A stretch of 62,505 nucleotides of DNA from Alcanivorax sp. DG881. GTDB taxonomy: Bacteria > Pseudomonadota > Gammaproteobacteria > Pseudomonadales > Alcanivoracaceae. The position numbers and the translations under genes are program-made. Shown here piece by piece: positions 32,864-41,985 of the stretch; the stretch's first letter is position 1, and every line of letters starts with the position of its first letter. The DNA lies in the NCBI RefSeq assembly GCF_000155615.1, contig NZ_DS989915.1, positions 3,528,145-3,590,649 on the forward strand. The letters run 5' to 3'. A model generated the notes under the pieces. It saw only the letters and a program-made list of their open reading frames with translations. It was not told where the DNA came from and did not search any database.

Positions 32864-34057
32864 TTACAGGTCGACGTTGAGTGCAGCGCTGGCGGTGTTT
32901 GCCTTATTGCGTGCGGCTTCAATGCTGTCAGCTTTGGCCAGCGCTACACCCAGGCGGCGGCTGCCGTTGATGTCCGGCTTGCCGAACAGGCGCACTTCGG
33001 TATCCGTGTCGGCAAGGGCGGTGTCCAGGCCACGGTAACGCATGGCCGCTGATTGGCCCTGTACCAGTAGCACGGATGACGCTGAAGGGCCCCGTTGCTC
33101 GATCGCCGGCACAGGCAGGCCGAGAATGGCCCGGGCATGCAGGGCGAATTCGGAAAGGGTCTGGGATATCAGTGTTACCAGGCCGGTGTCGTGGGGGCGG
33201 GGTGAGACTTCGCTGAAGTACACCTTGTCTCCCTTGATAAATAACTCGACCCCAAAGATGCCCTGGCCGCCCAATGCATCGGTAATCGCCAGCGCCACCT
33301 CGCGGGAGCCCTGCAAGGCGGCTTCGCTCATGGGTTGGGGTTGCCAGGATTCCTGGTAGTCGCCGTTCTCCTGCCGGTGGCCGATGGGTGCACAATAGCT
33401 GGTCTTTATTTCGTTGCCGGCCTTGTGGCGAACCGTCAGCAGGGTGATTTCGTAGTCGAAGTCCACAAAGCCTTCCACGATGACCCGACCCTGGCCGGCG
33501 CGGCCGCCGGATTGCGCGTATTCCCAGGCGGGTAGAACGTCGTCGTCGTTCTTTAACGTGCTTTGCCCCTTGCCAGACGAACTCATGACCGGTTTCACCA
33601 CGCAGGGAAACCCAATTTCGCGTACGGCCTGTTGATAGTCTGCTTCGTTATCGGCAAAGCGATAAGGGGACGTAGGCAGTGACAGCTCTTCAGCGGCCAG
33701 ACAGCGGATGCCTTCGCGGTTCATGGTCAATTGGGTTGCCCGGGCAGTGGGCACCACGGTATAGCCTTCCTCTTCGAGTTTGACCAGTTCATCGGTGGCA
33801 ATGGCCTCGATTTCCGGAACGATCAGTGCCGGTTTCTCCTGTTCGACCAGTGCCCGCAAGGCGGCGCCATCGAGCATGTTGATGACATGGCTGTGTTGCG
33901 CCACCTGCATGGCGGGGGCATGGGCGTAGCGGTCTACAGCGATGACTTCGCAGCCATAGCGAATCAATTCCAGGGCGACTTCGCGGCCCAGCTCGCCGGA
34001 GCCCAGCAGCATGACGCGGGTGGCGTTGTCGGTGAAAGGGGTGCCAATGACAGTCAT
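32864..34057 (-). CDS. purT: Formate-dependent GAR transformylase PurT
   Basis: A 397-residue ATP-grasp enzyme making formyl-GAR from GAR, formate and ATP in purine synthesis. The start at 34057 gives [20 protein letters not shown], as in the family. The reading could extend 46 codons upstream into GC-rich non-family sequence. Visible motifs are the N-terminal [12 protein letters not shown], the ATP-grasp [14 protein letters not shown] (about 155-168) and [14 protein letters not shown] (about 283-296). It lies 27 bases upstream of the TM2 gene in the same direction. It is divergent from tadA. Confidence 0.95.
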   Translation of the reverse strand: MTVIGTPFTDNATRVMLLGSGELGREVALELIRYGCEVIAVDRYAHAPAMQVAQHSHVINMLDGAALRALVEQEKPALIVPEIEAIATDELVKLEEEGYTVVPTARATQLTMNREGIRCLAAEELSLPTSPYRFADNEADYQQAVREIGFPCVVKPVMSSSGKGQSTLKNDDDVLPAWEYAQSGGRAGQGRVIVEGFVDFDYEITLLTVRHKAGNEIKTSYCAPIGHRQENGDYQESWQPQPMSEAALQGSREVALAITDALGGQGIFGVELFIKGDKVYFSEVSPRPHDTGLVTLISQTLSEFALHARAILGLPVPAIEQRGPSASSVLLVQGQSAAMRYRGLDTALADTDTEVRLFGKPDINGSRRLGVALAKADSIEAARNKANTASAALNVDL

Positions 34058-34235
34058 AACAGGTCTCAATATGTTCGGTGCCCTGATTGTAATGAAAAGC
34101 GGAGCCGGTGCCAGCGGCTGACGGCGTCGTCGGGAATGGAGCGCCACGTTCTGTGCAGGTAGGGCTTGCGGTACACTTCGCCTGTGCGGTGCCAAGCGCG
34201 CATTTGCGGGCCTGGAGACAGGATAAGGAGAGCGG

Positions 34236-34688
34236 GTGGACGATCAATACTGGATGCAGCAAGCCCTGGCCCTGGCGCGCCAGGCTGCAGATAACGGGGA
34301 AGTGCCGGTGGGTGCCCTGGTTGTCCGGGATAACCGGTTACTGGGTAAAGGGTATAACCAGCCCATTATCGCCAGCGACCCCAGCGCCCATGCGGAAATA
34401 GTGGCCATGCGTAGCGCTGCGCAAGCGGAGCGTAATTACCGGCTTAGTGGCAGTACGCTCTATGTCACCCTGGAACCGTGCACCATGTGTTTTGGTGCCA
34501 TGGTTCATGCGCGTATCGGCAGGCTTGTGTATGGCGCCAGTGAGCCGCGTGCAGGGGTGTGCGAAAGCCAGCTACAACTGCCGTCGGTGGATTTCTACAA
34601 TCATCGGATGGACGTGGAGGGGGGCGTGTTGGCAGAAGAGAGTGCGCTACTGCTCAAAGGTTTTTTTGCTGAACGCCGGAAAAAGTAG
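34236..34688 (+). CDS. tadA: tRNA-specific adenosine deaminase TadA
   Basis: A 150-residue zinc deaminase converting A34 of tRNA-Arg(ACG) to inosine. It begins with GTG at 34236, five bases after AAGGAG. The active site is H52-A-E54 (SAHAEIVAM) plus P-C82-x-x-C85 ([10 protein letters not shown]), with the TadA-specific C-terminal [14 protein letters not shown]. The substrate tRNA-Arg(ACG) is itself encoded in this window at 58511. It is divergent from purT and monocistronic. Confidence 0.95.
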   Translation: MDDQYWMQQALALARQAADNGEVPVGALVVRDNRLLGKGYNQPIIASDPSAHAEIVAMRSAAQAERNYRLSGSTLYVTLEPCTMCFGAMVHARIGRLVYGASEPRAGVCESQLQLPSVDFYNHRMDVEGGVLAEESALLLKGFFAERRKK

Positions 34689-34762
34689 CGATAGGTGAGA
34701 TTGAGCGAAACCGGTTAGCGGCTTCGTTCCCACAACGCGGATGGCCGCCACGTTTTTAGCGT

Positions 34763-34803
34763 GTTGCATGCCCGCGTGAAGCGTGTTGCGGCCGCAGCGC
34801 GGC
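34763..34803 (-). repeat. Terminator-adjacent dispersed repeat copy
   Basis: Read on the minus strand, GCCGCGCTGCGGCCGCAACA is followed by CGCTTCACGCGGGCATGCAAC and lies immediately after the ompA-type gene's terminator. It aligns with 58629-58668 over about 40 bases with few differences and in the same orientation relative to the terminator. Confidence 0.7.
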
Positions 34804-34805
34804 AC

Positions 34806-34839
34806 AAAAAAAGGGCCGGTAAAAACCGGCCCTTTTTTC
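34806..34839 (-). terminator. Rho-independent terminator of the OmpA-type gene
   Basis: AAAAAAAGGGCCGGT-AAAA-ACCGGCCCTTTTTT. The structure can work in both directions and lies 16 bases past the minus-strand stop. Confidence 0.92.
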
Positions 34840-34854
34840 AGTCAGCGTGATTCC

Positions 34855-36009
34855 TTACTGGAATTGCGCTTCCTTGGTGGTGGCTTTCATGATGGTTTCC
34901 ACGCGACGGTTCTCGGCGCGGCCTTCGCTGGTCTTGTTGTCAGCGATGGGCTTCTCTTCGCCGTAACCTACGGTGGTGATGCGGTCCGCGCTTACGTTGT
35001 AGTGATCAACAAGTACGGTCTTCACAGCATCTGCACGCTGCTGGGACAGTTTCTTGTTGTAAGCCGCAGAACCGGTGCTGTCAGTGTGACCTTCCAGTAC
35101 CAGGTTGGCGGACGGGTACTGACGCATACCTTCGGCCAGGTTTTCCAGAGACGGGTAAGAGGTCTGACGAACTTCGGCTTTGTCGTGGCCGAATTCAACG
35201 TACAGGGTCTCTTTTACGTCCTTGTCCAGGTACTTCTGACAACCTTTGTCGTCAACCAGTGCACCGGCCGGAGTGTTGGGACATTCGTCCATGCTGTTGA
35301 CGATGCTGTCGTTATCGTCGTCCAGCTCACAACCCGTCGCATCCACTTGAGCGCCTGCCGGGGTGTTGGCGCACTGATCACGCTCGTCCGGTACACCATC
35401 GCCGTCGCTGTCGGAAACGACATTTTCAACCGGCGCCGGCTCTTCTTTCTCGCTGGAACCGCCAATGATGAAGTTCAGGCCTGCATAGACTTCTGCATCC
35501 CAGCGTTCGGTGCGGAAGCTATAGTAAGGGCGAGCGCCCACGTCCAAGAGGAAATGCGGGTGCAGCATGGTTTGAAAACCGGTTTCCAGCGTACCGATGG
35601 TTTCTTTGAAATCGTTGGAGCTGTCGCTGTTCGGCTCGGTGCGGAACTCACCGGCACCGATACCCACGTAGGGTTCGAATGCGGAGTTGCCGGCAAAGTG
35701 TTTGCGGATAGCGCCGTGAGCAATGTTGATGTCCGCGTCGCCAAGCAGATCGGTGTTGGAGTTGTTACGCTCCCACCAACCTTGAACAGACCAGTCACGG
35801 TTGAAACGGTAACCCATTTGGGCACCGGGAAGGGTAACTTCGTTTTCGCTGGTGTTTTGGTCAATGTGGTCGCCCACATCCAGCCAGTTTTCGCTGATGT
35901 GCCCACCGAAGTAGAAGTACTGTTCGGGGATCTCGTCAGCAATGACAGTGGTGGTCGCGGTGACCGATGCGCAAGCAATGCTCGCCGCTAAAAAGCGTTT
36001 AGCGTTCAT
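34855..36009 (-). CDS. OmpA/OprF-type outer-membrane protein
   Basis: A 384-residue protein. The start at 36009 follows AAGGAGCTT and gives a signal peptide (MNAKRFLAASIACASVTATT...A). Residues about 25-195 form an eight-strand barrel. Two thrombospondin type 3 calcium-binding repeats follow (DSDGDGVPDERDQC, DDDNDSIVNSMDEC). The C-terminal OmpA domain has LEGHTDSTGSAAYNKKLSQQ for peptidoglycan binding. It anchors the outer membrane to the wall and may form pores. It resembles OprF in layout. The upstream region is AT-rich (about 36085-36180). Confidence 0.92.
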   Translation of the reverse strand: MNAKRFLAASIACASVTATTTVIADEIPEQYFYFGGHISENWLDVGDHIDQNTSENEVTLPGAQMGYRFNRDWSVQGWWERNNSNTDLLGDADINIAHGAIRKHFAGNSAFEPYVGIGAGEFRTEPNSDSSNDFKETIGTLETGFQTMLHPHFLLDVGARPYYSFRTERWDAEVYAGLNFIIGGSSEKEEPAPVENVVSDSDGDGVPDERDQCANTPAGAQVDATGCELDDDNDSIVNSMDECPNTPAGALVDDKGCQKYLDKDVKETLYVEFGHDKAEVRQTSYPSLENLAEGMRQYPSANLVLEGHTDSTGSAAYNKKLSQQRADAVKTVLVDHYNVSADRITTVGYGEEKPIADNKTSEGRAENRRVETIMKATTKEAQFQ

Positions 36010-36252
36010 AAGCTCCTTCCTTGTCTTATTCAGTAGGCAGATCAAACACGGTGCCAGTGTTGGCTAGCCTGTCTCCCATGTAAATCCTCACTACAGAGAT
36101 TAATAAAAAAATTTACAAATATGGAATTTATTTGGTAGCGGGAAGACACTTTTTTGTAATGTTGTAGTGTGAAAGTATTAACGGGGTAAGGTTTGGTGGG
36201 CCCTTAATACTAGGGCGGGCTTAGGCTGGTCACGTCGCCGGTTGATGGCTGT

Positions 36253-37047
36253 TCAGGAAAGCGCTGGCGGCGACGTTTTTTCACGTCCTTCGTTGCGATT
36301 CTGGTAAAGCGCGTAGTCCGCTTCGTTAAGTAGCGGGTTGAGGCTGCGTCCACTGTTTTCTGTGCTGGCGACCCCGATACGGGCGCATACGGTAACCGCT
36401 TCCTCGGGCTGTGCGGCAGTGCCCGGGCTGGAAAGCTTGAGATTGCCAGCCAGGGCCTTCAAGCCCTCACCCATGCGGGCGGCATCATCAAAATTGGTGT
36501 GGGGAAGTACCAGCAGGAACTGGGCCCCATCAAACCGACCAAAAAGATCACTTTCCCGGATTTTTTCACGAATGCAGTCGGCAAACAGACGAAGCGCTTT
36601 TTCCCCTGTGTGGCGGCCGTAGCTATCCAGCAGCTGGGTAAAATCCTCGATTTCAATGAGCAGGATAGAGACGGTGTAATTGTGTCGCTGGCTAAGGGCC
36701 AGCTCCCGCTCCAACATGCCCAGCAGATGGGGGCGGTTGAAAAGGCCGGTGAGGTGATCCTCGCGGGCCAGCTGCTGCAGCTGATGGTTGTACCGGTCCA
36801 GTGCGATCAATCGGCAGCTGAATAGATAAAGTGGCGGGGCCACCAGTAACAGAGGGAGCAGGGCGGCAAGTACCAGGGGTGACAGCCAGTCGCGTTCACC
36901 CACCAGCATGATGGCGATGCTGGTAAGCACGAGGGAGACAAGAATGGAGCTCAAGGTGATGACGGCGGTGCCTTTCAGGGCGGAACGGCGGTCGCTACGA
37001 CTGACCAGTCTGGCGGACGTCGCTACCACATGAAAAAGCTTGGCCAT
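36253..37047 (-). CDS. Membrane GGDEF-like protein with a degenerate active site
   Basis: A 264-residue protein with two membrane helices (about 28-48 and 55-77) and a GGDEF domain (about 95-255). DHLTGLFNRPHL is intact, but the signature GGDEF is replaced by DGAQF at 173-177 (GRFDGAQFLLVLPH). The metal-binding Asp-x-Asp strand reads LLIEIEDF, so metal and GTP binding are probably lost. It is therefore unlikely to make cyclic di-GMP and may instead bind nucleotides or act as a signalling scaffold. A frameshift is excluded because the frame is continuous. Confidence 0.87.
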   Translation of the reverse strand: MAKLFHVVATSARLVSRSDRRSALKGTAVITLSSILVSLVLTSIAIMLVGERDWLSPLVLAALLPLLLVAPPLYLFSCRLIALDRYNHQLQQLAREDHLTGLFNRPHLLGMLERELALSQRHNYTVSILLIEIEDFTQLLDSYGRHTGEKALRLFADCIREKIRESDLFGRFDGAQFLLVLPHTNFDDAARMGEGLKALAGNLKLSSPGTAAQPEEAVTVCARIGVASTENSGRSLNPLLNEADYALYQNRNEGREKTSPPALS

Positions 37048-37134
37048 GCTCGGTAATCCCCAATAAACGTGCTGATTATTATGCCTCTCAGTATCACGTT
37101 TGCGTGCATGCCGTGCAATAGCAGGCAGGGGAGG

Positions 37135-37659
37135 TCATTGATCCAGCAGGTTTTCCTTCAGCGACTGGGAATAGGGCGTTTCGCCAAACCAGATACGCAG
37201 GTAGTAGCGGGCAAACGTGGCGCCTGTTTCGCTGGCAAGGGGCTGGTTATTCAGGGCCAGGGTCAGGCCGTCTTCGCGATAGGTCAGGCTGTAGGCGTCG
37301 CCATCGGTGATGTCCTGGTAATGACTGTTGAATGCCTGGAAACGGGCCTGGTACCGGTTGAATTCCGTTGCCTGTAGGTTTTTTTCCAGAAAGTTCAGTG
37401 CGGCTTTGGCAAAGGCATCGCCAGGAACGTCGCGAAAATAACGGAAAGTCAGCCGCAACGGCGGTGACTGCAGGTCGTCGGTCTGGCAGTCGTGCCGGGA
37501 CAGGGTGGCTTCGCCCACAGTGATGAAGCGCAGGGCTTTCACATCGCTGCGGGTGCAAACCTGCCAGGGTTGGTCGCTGGCGTTGGCATAACCTGGTGCG
37601 GCAGTTGCCGCACCAGCCAGTAGCAGCGCGGCCGGGGTTAGTCGTGCTCTCTTAGCCAT
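37135..37659 (-). CDS. Chalcone isomerase-like domain protein, periplasmic
   Basis: A 174-residue protein with a signal peptide (LTPAALLLAGAATAAPGYA) and a chalcone isomerase-like fold (LRLTFRYFRDVPGDAFAKAA; AYSLTYREDGLTLALNN; YYLRIWFGETPYS). It lacks evidence for flavonoid catalysis. In many proteobacteria this protein is encoded with cyclopropane-fatty-acid synthase-like genes and NTF2-like lipoproteins, as here, and may bind fatty acids. It overlaps the upstream lipoprotein gene by 22 bases (37638-37659), so the two are coupled. Confidence 0.8.
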   Translation of the reverse strand: MAKRARLTPAALLLAGAATAAPGYANASDQPWQVCTRSDVKALRFITVGEATLSRHDCQTDDLQSPPLRLTFRYFRDVPGDAFAKAALNFLEKNLQATEFNRYQARFQAFNSHYQDITDGDAYSLTYREDGLTLALNNQPLASETGATFARYYLRIWFGETPYSQSLKENLLDQ

Positions 37660-38204
37660 CGTGTCATCGGTCCTATTACGGGCAAATGCTGGTCCACGCC
37701 CTGGCTGCTGTCCCAGAAATCCTGCTGAAAAACGACTTGCCCCTGCGCGTTGAAACGCAGCTGGCTGATGCCAATGGTGCGAGACAGACGTTCGCTGCCG
37801 AGCAGGCTGAAGCGTGCCTCCATGACCCAGCGCAGATACACATCGCTACCGTCTTTGATGATGTGGTTGACGGTCAGGGACATGCTGTTCAGCCCTTCGG
37901 CGGTGGCTTGTAAATGCTCTGCCAGCTGGTCGCGCTCGGTCAGCGTGACCAGGGTGTCGTTGAAATACAGGGGATCAGCATAGAGGGTGTCGATCTGTGC
38001 AGGGATGGTGCTGGCATCCAGTGGGTTGAAGAACGCAATAAAGCGATCAATTGTCGCTGAATCAACCGGGTGGCCGCTGGGGGCAGACGTGAGCGCCTGT
38101 TGATACCGGTCGGTATACCCGTAAGGGCCTTTGGGGGCACTGCTGCAGGCGGTTAATAGCAGCGTCAGCAGCAGTGACAACGATAATGTCATGGGAGCAT
38201 TCAT
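37638..38204 (-). CDS. NTF2/SnoaL-like lipoprotein of the CFA cluster
   Basis: A 188-residue protein. The start MNAPMTLSLSLLLTLLLTAC ends in a lipobox, LLTAC, with C20 as lipidation site. The body is a SnoaL/NTF2-like cone fold (FIAFFNPLDASTIPAQIDTL ... DVYLRWVMEARFSLLG, VVFQQDFWDSSQGVDQHLP). It is likely anchored in the inner or outer membrane. It is the first gene of the minus-strand operon, divergent from the DUF2878-DUF1295-CFA genes across a 130-base gap. Ligand unknown. A 32-codon upstream extension is not supported. Confidence 0.82.
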   Translation of the reverse strand: MNAPMTLSLSLLLTLLLTACSSAPKGPYGYTDRYQQALTSAPSGHPVDSATIDRFIAFFNPLDASTIPAQIDTLYADPLYFNDTLVTLTERDQLAEHLQATAEGLNSMSLTVNHIIKDGSDVYLRWVMEARFSLLGSERLSRTIGISQLRFNAQGQVVFQQDFWDSSQGVDQHLPVIGPMTRWLREHD

Positions 38205-38334
38205 AAGCTGACTTTGGCGCGGGGGTGGTGAATCGGTTGTGAAGCTGTAAACGCTGAAGTCAGGAGTGGGGCTGGCAACAGGCGTTGCGCCACGATTCAC
38301 AGCGCTTTGACGAGGGATGCCGCAATGTAAGGCG

Positions 38335-38871
38335 ATGAGACTTCATGCACGCGCCGTCATCGTTAACGTCATTTCGTTCCAGTTGCTCTGGGCGGCCGCG
38401 GTGTTGGGGGCGGCGCAGGGTGTGAGTGTGCTGGCCTGGGGCGTGCTGGGCGTCATGGTTGTCGCGCAAGTCGCGCTGACACGCCAGTGGCGCCAGGACC
38501 TGCTGTTGATCGCTGCCGGTGGCCTGTTGTGTGTGTTGATGGAGCCGCTGTGGTTACGGCCGGAGGTATTGCAGTACCGCAACTGGGAGCAACACTGGTG
38601 GGCGCCACATTGGGTATGGACGTTGTGGCTGGGCTTTGCGGTGAGTTTTCGCTATAGCTTGAATTGGCTGTGTGGCCGACCGGTACTGGCCGCGTTGTTA
38701 GGCGCCCTGGGAGGCGTGTTTTCCGTCACCATGGGCATTCGCCTGGGGGCGGCGACTGCGCCACAGGGCTGGCTGTTGCTGGCAATGGTTTACGGTGTCA
38801 GTTGGGCGATAGCGGTACCGTTGCTGGCGCAGGTTGCGACGATCACAAAACAGGGAACCAAACATGCCTGA
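38335..38871 (+). CDS. DUF2878 family membrane protein
   Basis: A 178-residue protein with four to five membrane segments (VISFQLLWAAAVLGAAQGVS; LLLIAAGGLLCVLMEPLWL; VWTLWLGFAVSFRYSLNWL) and the DUF2878 motif HWWAPHWVWTLWLGF. The start is uncertain: ATG 38335 has AAGG nearby, and ATG 38317 is also open. Its stop overlaps the DUF1295 start at 38864. The gene is a regular member of the cyclopropane-fatty-acid/DUF1295 cluster, where it probably supports lipid modification. The precise role is unknown. Confidence 0.8.
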   Translation: MRLHARAVIVNVISFQLLWAAAVLGAAQGVSVLAWGVLGVMVVAQVALTRQWRQDLLLIAAGGLLCVLMEPLWLRPEVLQYRNWEQHWWAPHWVWTLWLGFAVSFRYSLNWLCGRPVLAALLGALGGVFSVTMGIRLGAATAPQGWLLLAMVYGVSWAIAVPLLAQVATITKQGTKHA

Positions 38872-39637
38872 AATCCATTACTTGTTGCTTATCGCCTTGC
38901 TGATTGTGTCCACCGTACTGTGGCTGCAACAACGCCAGACACGCAACGCCGGTTGGGTGGATGTGTTCTGGGCCTGGTCGGTGGGCATTGTCGGAATGAG
39001 TTTTCTGGTGACCGGAAACGGAGCCTTGGTTCCCCGTGTGGCGGCAGGCGTGCTGTTATTGTTGTGGTCATTGCGTCTGGGGAGCCATATTTTTCAGCGG
39101 GTTAGCCAGGAAAGCGCGGAGGACGGCCGTTACGCCGCCATGCGCGAGGCGCTGGGCAGTAAGGCGCAGCCGGTGTTTCTGGTGTTTTACTGGGGTCAGG
39201 CACTACTGGCCTGGGGTTTTGCACTTACTTTCTGGGTAGTGGCCGAGCAGGATCAGTTTGCGCCCCCCCTTGTGCTGCTGGGCGTTGCGATCGGATTGCT
39301 GGCCATCGCCGGGGAAGCGCTGGCAGACAAACAGTTGGCAGCTTTCAAAAAGCGCCCGGACAGCAAGGGCAAAACCTGCCGTGAAGGGTTCTGGCGCTAC
39401 AGTCGCCATCCCAACTATTTCTGCGAGTGGTTGCACTGGGTCAGTTACCCGGTGATTGCCATCGGTGCGCCGCATGCGGGTTGGCTGTGGGTATTGCCCC
39501 TGGCCATGTTCGTGTTCCTGTGGTTCGTCACGGGGATTCCTTATACCGAAAAGCAGGCGCTCAAATCCCGCGGCGATGACTACCGCGATTATCAGCGCAC
39601 AACCAGTGCGTTCTTTCCCTGGAGACCCAAATCATGA
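38864..39637 (+). CDS. DUF1295 steroid-reductase-like membrane protein
   Basis: A 257-residue integral membrane protein with six to seven helices. The C-terminal block FWRYSRHPNYFCEWLHW (about 188-204) is the DUF1295/isoprenylcysteine-methyltransferase/steroid 5-alpha-reductase signature that binds a cofactor. GIPYTEKQALKSRGDDYRDY closes the domain. The start overlaps DUF2878 and the stop overlaps the CFA gene start (39634), giving a tightly coupled set. In this context it may reduce or modify the same fatty acyl chains, which is inference. Confidence 0.87.
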   Translation: MPEIHYLLLIALLIVSTVLWLQQRQTRNAGWVDVFWAWSVGIVGMSFLVTGNGALVPRVAAGVLLLLWSLRLGSHIFQRVSQESAEDGRYAAMREALGSKAQPVFLVFYWGQALLAWGFALTFWVVAEQDQFAPPLVLLGVAIGLLAIAGEALADKQLAAFKKRPDSKGKTCREGFWRYSRHPNYFCEWLHWVSYPVIAIGAPHAGWLWVLPLAMFVFLWFVTGIPYTEKQALKSRGDDYRDYQRTTSAFFPWRPKS

Positions 39638-40650
39638 TGATTCAAATGGCGGAATCCGGGCTGTTGCCCGATGGATTGGTGCGTTTTGGTATTCGCCGCC
39701 TGCTGGGGCAGCGCCTGGAACAGGAAAAACAACGCAGTAACCGCCAGACGTTCGAAGAGGCCTTGCGACAGGGGCCTGTTGCGGTGGGGCAGGACGAGGC
39801 CAATGAGCAGCACTATGAAGTGGATGCCCGTTTCTATGAGCAGGTGCTGGGCCCCTATCTGAAATATTCCAGCGGTTATTGGCCGAATGCCTCAAGCACC
39901 CTGGAAGACGCAGAACGAACCATGCTGGCAATGACCTGTGAGCGGGCAGAGCTGGAAGATGGCCAGGACGTGCTGGAAATGGGCTGTGGCTGGGGATCGC
40001 TGACATTATGGATGGCGCAGCAGTATCCCAACAGCCGGATTACCGCGATTTCCAATTCGTCATCCCAACGGGCCTTTATTCTTGGCCGTGCCGCAGAGCG
40101 GGGCCTGAGCAATGTGGATGTGATCACTGCGGATGCTTCCGTGTACCAGCCGCAGCAGCCCTATGATCGGGTGGTGTCGGTGGAAATGTTCGAGCACATG
40201 CGTAATCACAAAACCCTGATGTCGCGTATTCATGATTGGTTGAAGCCGGGTGGCAAGCTTTTCATTCATGTGTTCTGCCATCGTGATCTGACCTACCTGT
40301 TCGAAACCGAGGGCAGCAAGGACTGGATGGCCAAGTACTTCTTTACCGGTGGCATGATGCCGGCCTATGACTGGCTGCCACATTGTGCCGGTGATCTTCA
40401 GGAGGAGCAGCGCTGGGCAGTGAATGGCACCCACTATGCGCGCACTCTGGAGGCCTGGCTGGTACTAGCCGATGAAAAACAGGCCGCGCTGACCCGGCTG
40501 CTGGACGACCTTTACGGTAAAGGACAGGGGAAGGTATGGCTGCAACGCTGGCGTATGTTTTTCATGGCGTGTGCGGAGCTGTTTAACTATGGTGGGGGCG
40601 AAGAGTGGTTCGTTGCGCACTACCGTTTCGCCAAGCCTGTGGCGAATTGA
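39634..40650 (+). CDS. Cyclopropane-fatty-acid synthase-like methyltransferase
   Basis: A 338-residue CFA/SAM methyltransferase. The SAM motif is VLEMGCGWGSLTLWMAQQYP (about 111-130), followed by ITAISNSSSQRAFI and VVSVEMFEHMRNHKTLM (about 180-196), with late KPGGKLFIHVFCHRDLTYLF. It is shorter than Cfa (about 380), and the N-terminal region is reduced. It probably methylates unsaturated fatty acyl chains of phospholipids at the inner membrane. It is the last of three coupled genes. The histidine kinase gene begins 47 bases downstream and may be co-transcribed. Confidence 0.88.
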   Translation: MMIQMAESGLLPDGLVRFGIRRLLGQRLEQEKQRSNRQTFEEALRQGPVAVGQDEANEQHYEVDARFYEQVLGPYLKYSSGYWPNASSTLEDAERTMLAMTCERAELEDGQDVLEMGCGWGSLTLWMAQQYPNSRITAISNSSSQRAFILGRAAERGLSNVDVITADASVYQPQQPYDRVVSVEMFEHMRNHKTLMSRIHDWLKPGGKLFIHVFCHRDLTYLFETEGSKDWMAKYFFTGGMMPAYDWLPHCAGDLQEEQRWAVNGTHYARTLEAWLVLADEKQAALTRLLDDLYGKGQGKVWLQRWRMFFMACAELFNYGGGEEWFVAHYRFAKPVAN

Positions 40651-40697
40651 GCGCTGTTTTCGCGAGCCATGGTGAATAGCCATAAAACGAGCAAGGC

Positions 40698-41960
40698 ATG
40701 AAAAAAACCGGCGTTCAGCACCGTCTTACCCGCGTCTATCTGGTTCAATTGCTGTTGATCAGCCTGGCCACTGTGCTGGGGGTGTGGGCGACGGCCAATA
40801 TCATCGAGCATGTGCTGGTCAAGCAGGCACTGATCAAGGAAGCCGACCACTATTGGTCGTTGGTGGAGGAAAATCCCACCCAGCCGCGTCCCAATACCCG
40901 GCATCTGCTTGGCCTGCTGAGCAGTGATGCGGTGCAGGACCCGGTTCCTGACGTGTTGGCGGATTTGCCCGATGGCTATCAGCGTGTGGATCTGGCCGGT
41001 GAGCGGCCCATTGTGTATATCGAGCATCGCGACGGCGCCCGGCTGTATCTGATTTTTGATGAAAAACGGGTGTCGGTGCTGGCGTTCCTGTTTGGCATCC
41101 TGCCGTTAACCGGTGTGCTGTTGGTGATCTATATCACCTCGTTTCTCGGTTGGAAAAAATCCCGCGATTTATTGTCCCCTCTTGTGCAGCTTTCTGATGC
41201 GTTGCGGCATACCCCGGTGAATGACCCCAGTGTGGCCCGCCCGGACCTGAGTGACATTGCTGCGGATTCGGGTAGTGAAGTGGCGGTATTGGTGGCGGCG
41301 CTGGATGGCTATGCCGACCGGCTGGTGTCATTTGTGGAGCGTGAACGTCAGTTTACCCGCGATGCCAGCCATGAATTACGCACGCCACTGGCAGTGTTTC
41401 GCGCCAATCTGGAATTACTGGTGACACAGGTGGGTGACCGCCCTCTGATTCGGCGTATGGATGATACCGTCGATGACATGGAAGCGACCCTGGAAACATT
41501 GCTGATGCTGGCGCGCACGGAGCAACACAGCCAGCAGAGTGAGGATGTGATCGTCAACGATCTGGCGGTGAACCTGATTGAACGCCTGAACCCGCTGGCC
41601 GAGCGTAAGCAAATTCGCTTGCAGGTCAGGCAGACGGCGCTACTGAGCGTGAACTGCCCGGAGGCGGCACTCACGATCGTGCTGACGAACCTGGTCCGCA
41701 ATGCCATCAACTACAGTGGTTCTGGTGATGTCACCATCGTGGTGATGGATAAGGCCGTGCAGGTTGTGGATTATGGCGCGGGCATGGATGCGGATGAACT
41801 GGCCCGGGTGCTGCAACCCTTTGAGCGCGGCGGAAGCCTGGAAGGGGGGCATGGCCTGGGGCTGGCCATTGTGCAGCGCTTGTGTGAACGCTATGACTGG
41901 GAGCTGATGGTTGCCAGTGAGCCGGGTAAGGGAACCGAGGTTCGGGTGCAATTTTCCTGA
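40698..41960 (+). CDS. Sensor histidine kinase
   Basis: A 420-residue kinase with two membrane helices (about 13-33 and 126-150) flanking a periplasmic sensor of about 90 residues, a HAMP-like linker and HisKA with phospho-acceptor H225 (TRDASHELRTPLAV). The ATPase has the N box LTNLVRNAINYSG, VVDYGAGMDADEL and GGHGLGLAIVQRL. It senses an unknown envelope signal. Its likely partner, the OmpR-type regulator at 42902-43600, is on the opposite strand with a GAF gene between. The position after the CFA gene suggests a membrane-lipid signal. Confidence 0.93.
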   Translation: MKKTGVQHRLTRVYLVQLLLISLATVLGVWATANIIEHVLVKQALIKEADHYWSLVEENPTQPRPNTRHLLGLLSSDAVQDPVPDVLADLPDGYQRVDLAGERPIVYIEHRDGARLYLIFDEKRVSVLAFLFGILPLTGVLLVIYITSFLGWKKSRDLLSPLVQLSDALRHTPVNDPSVARPDLSDIAADSGSEVAVLVAALDGYADRLVSFVERERQFTRDASHELRTPLAVFRANLELLVTQVGDRPLIRRMDDTVDDMEATLETLLMLARTEQHSQQSEDVIVNDLAVNLIERLNPLAERKQIRLQVRQTALLSVNCPEAALTIVLTNLVRNAINYSGSGDVTIVVMDKAVQVVDYGAGMDADELARVLQPFERGGSLEGGHGLGLAIVQRLCERYDWELMVASEPGKGTEVRVQFS

Positions 41961-41985
41961 GGCGCGTTTCAGCACACCGTTAACG

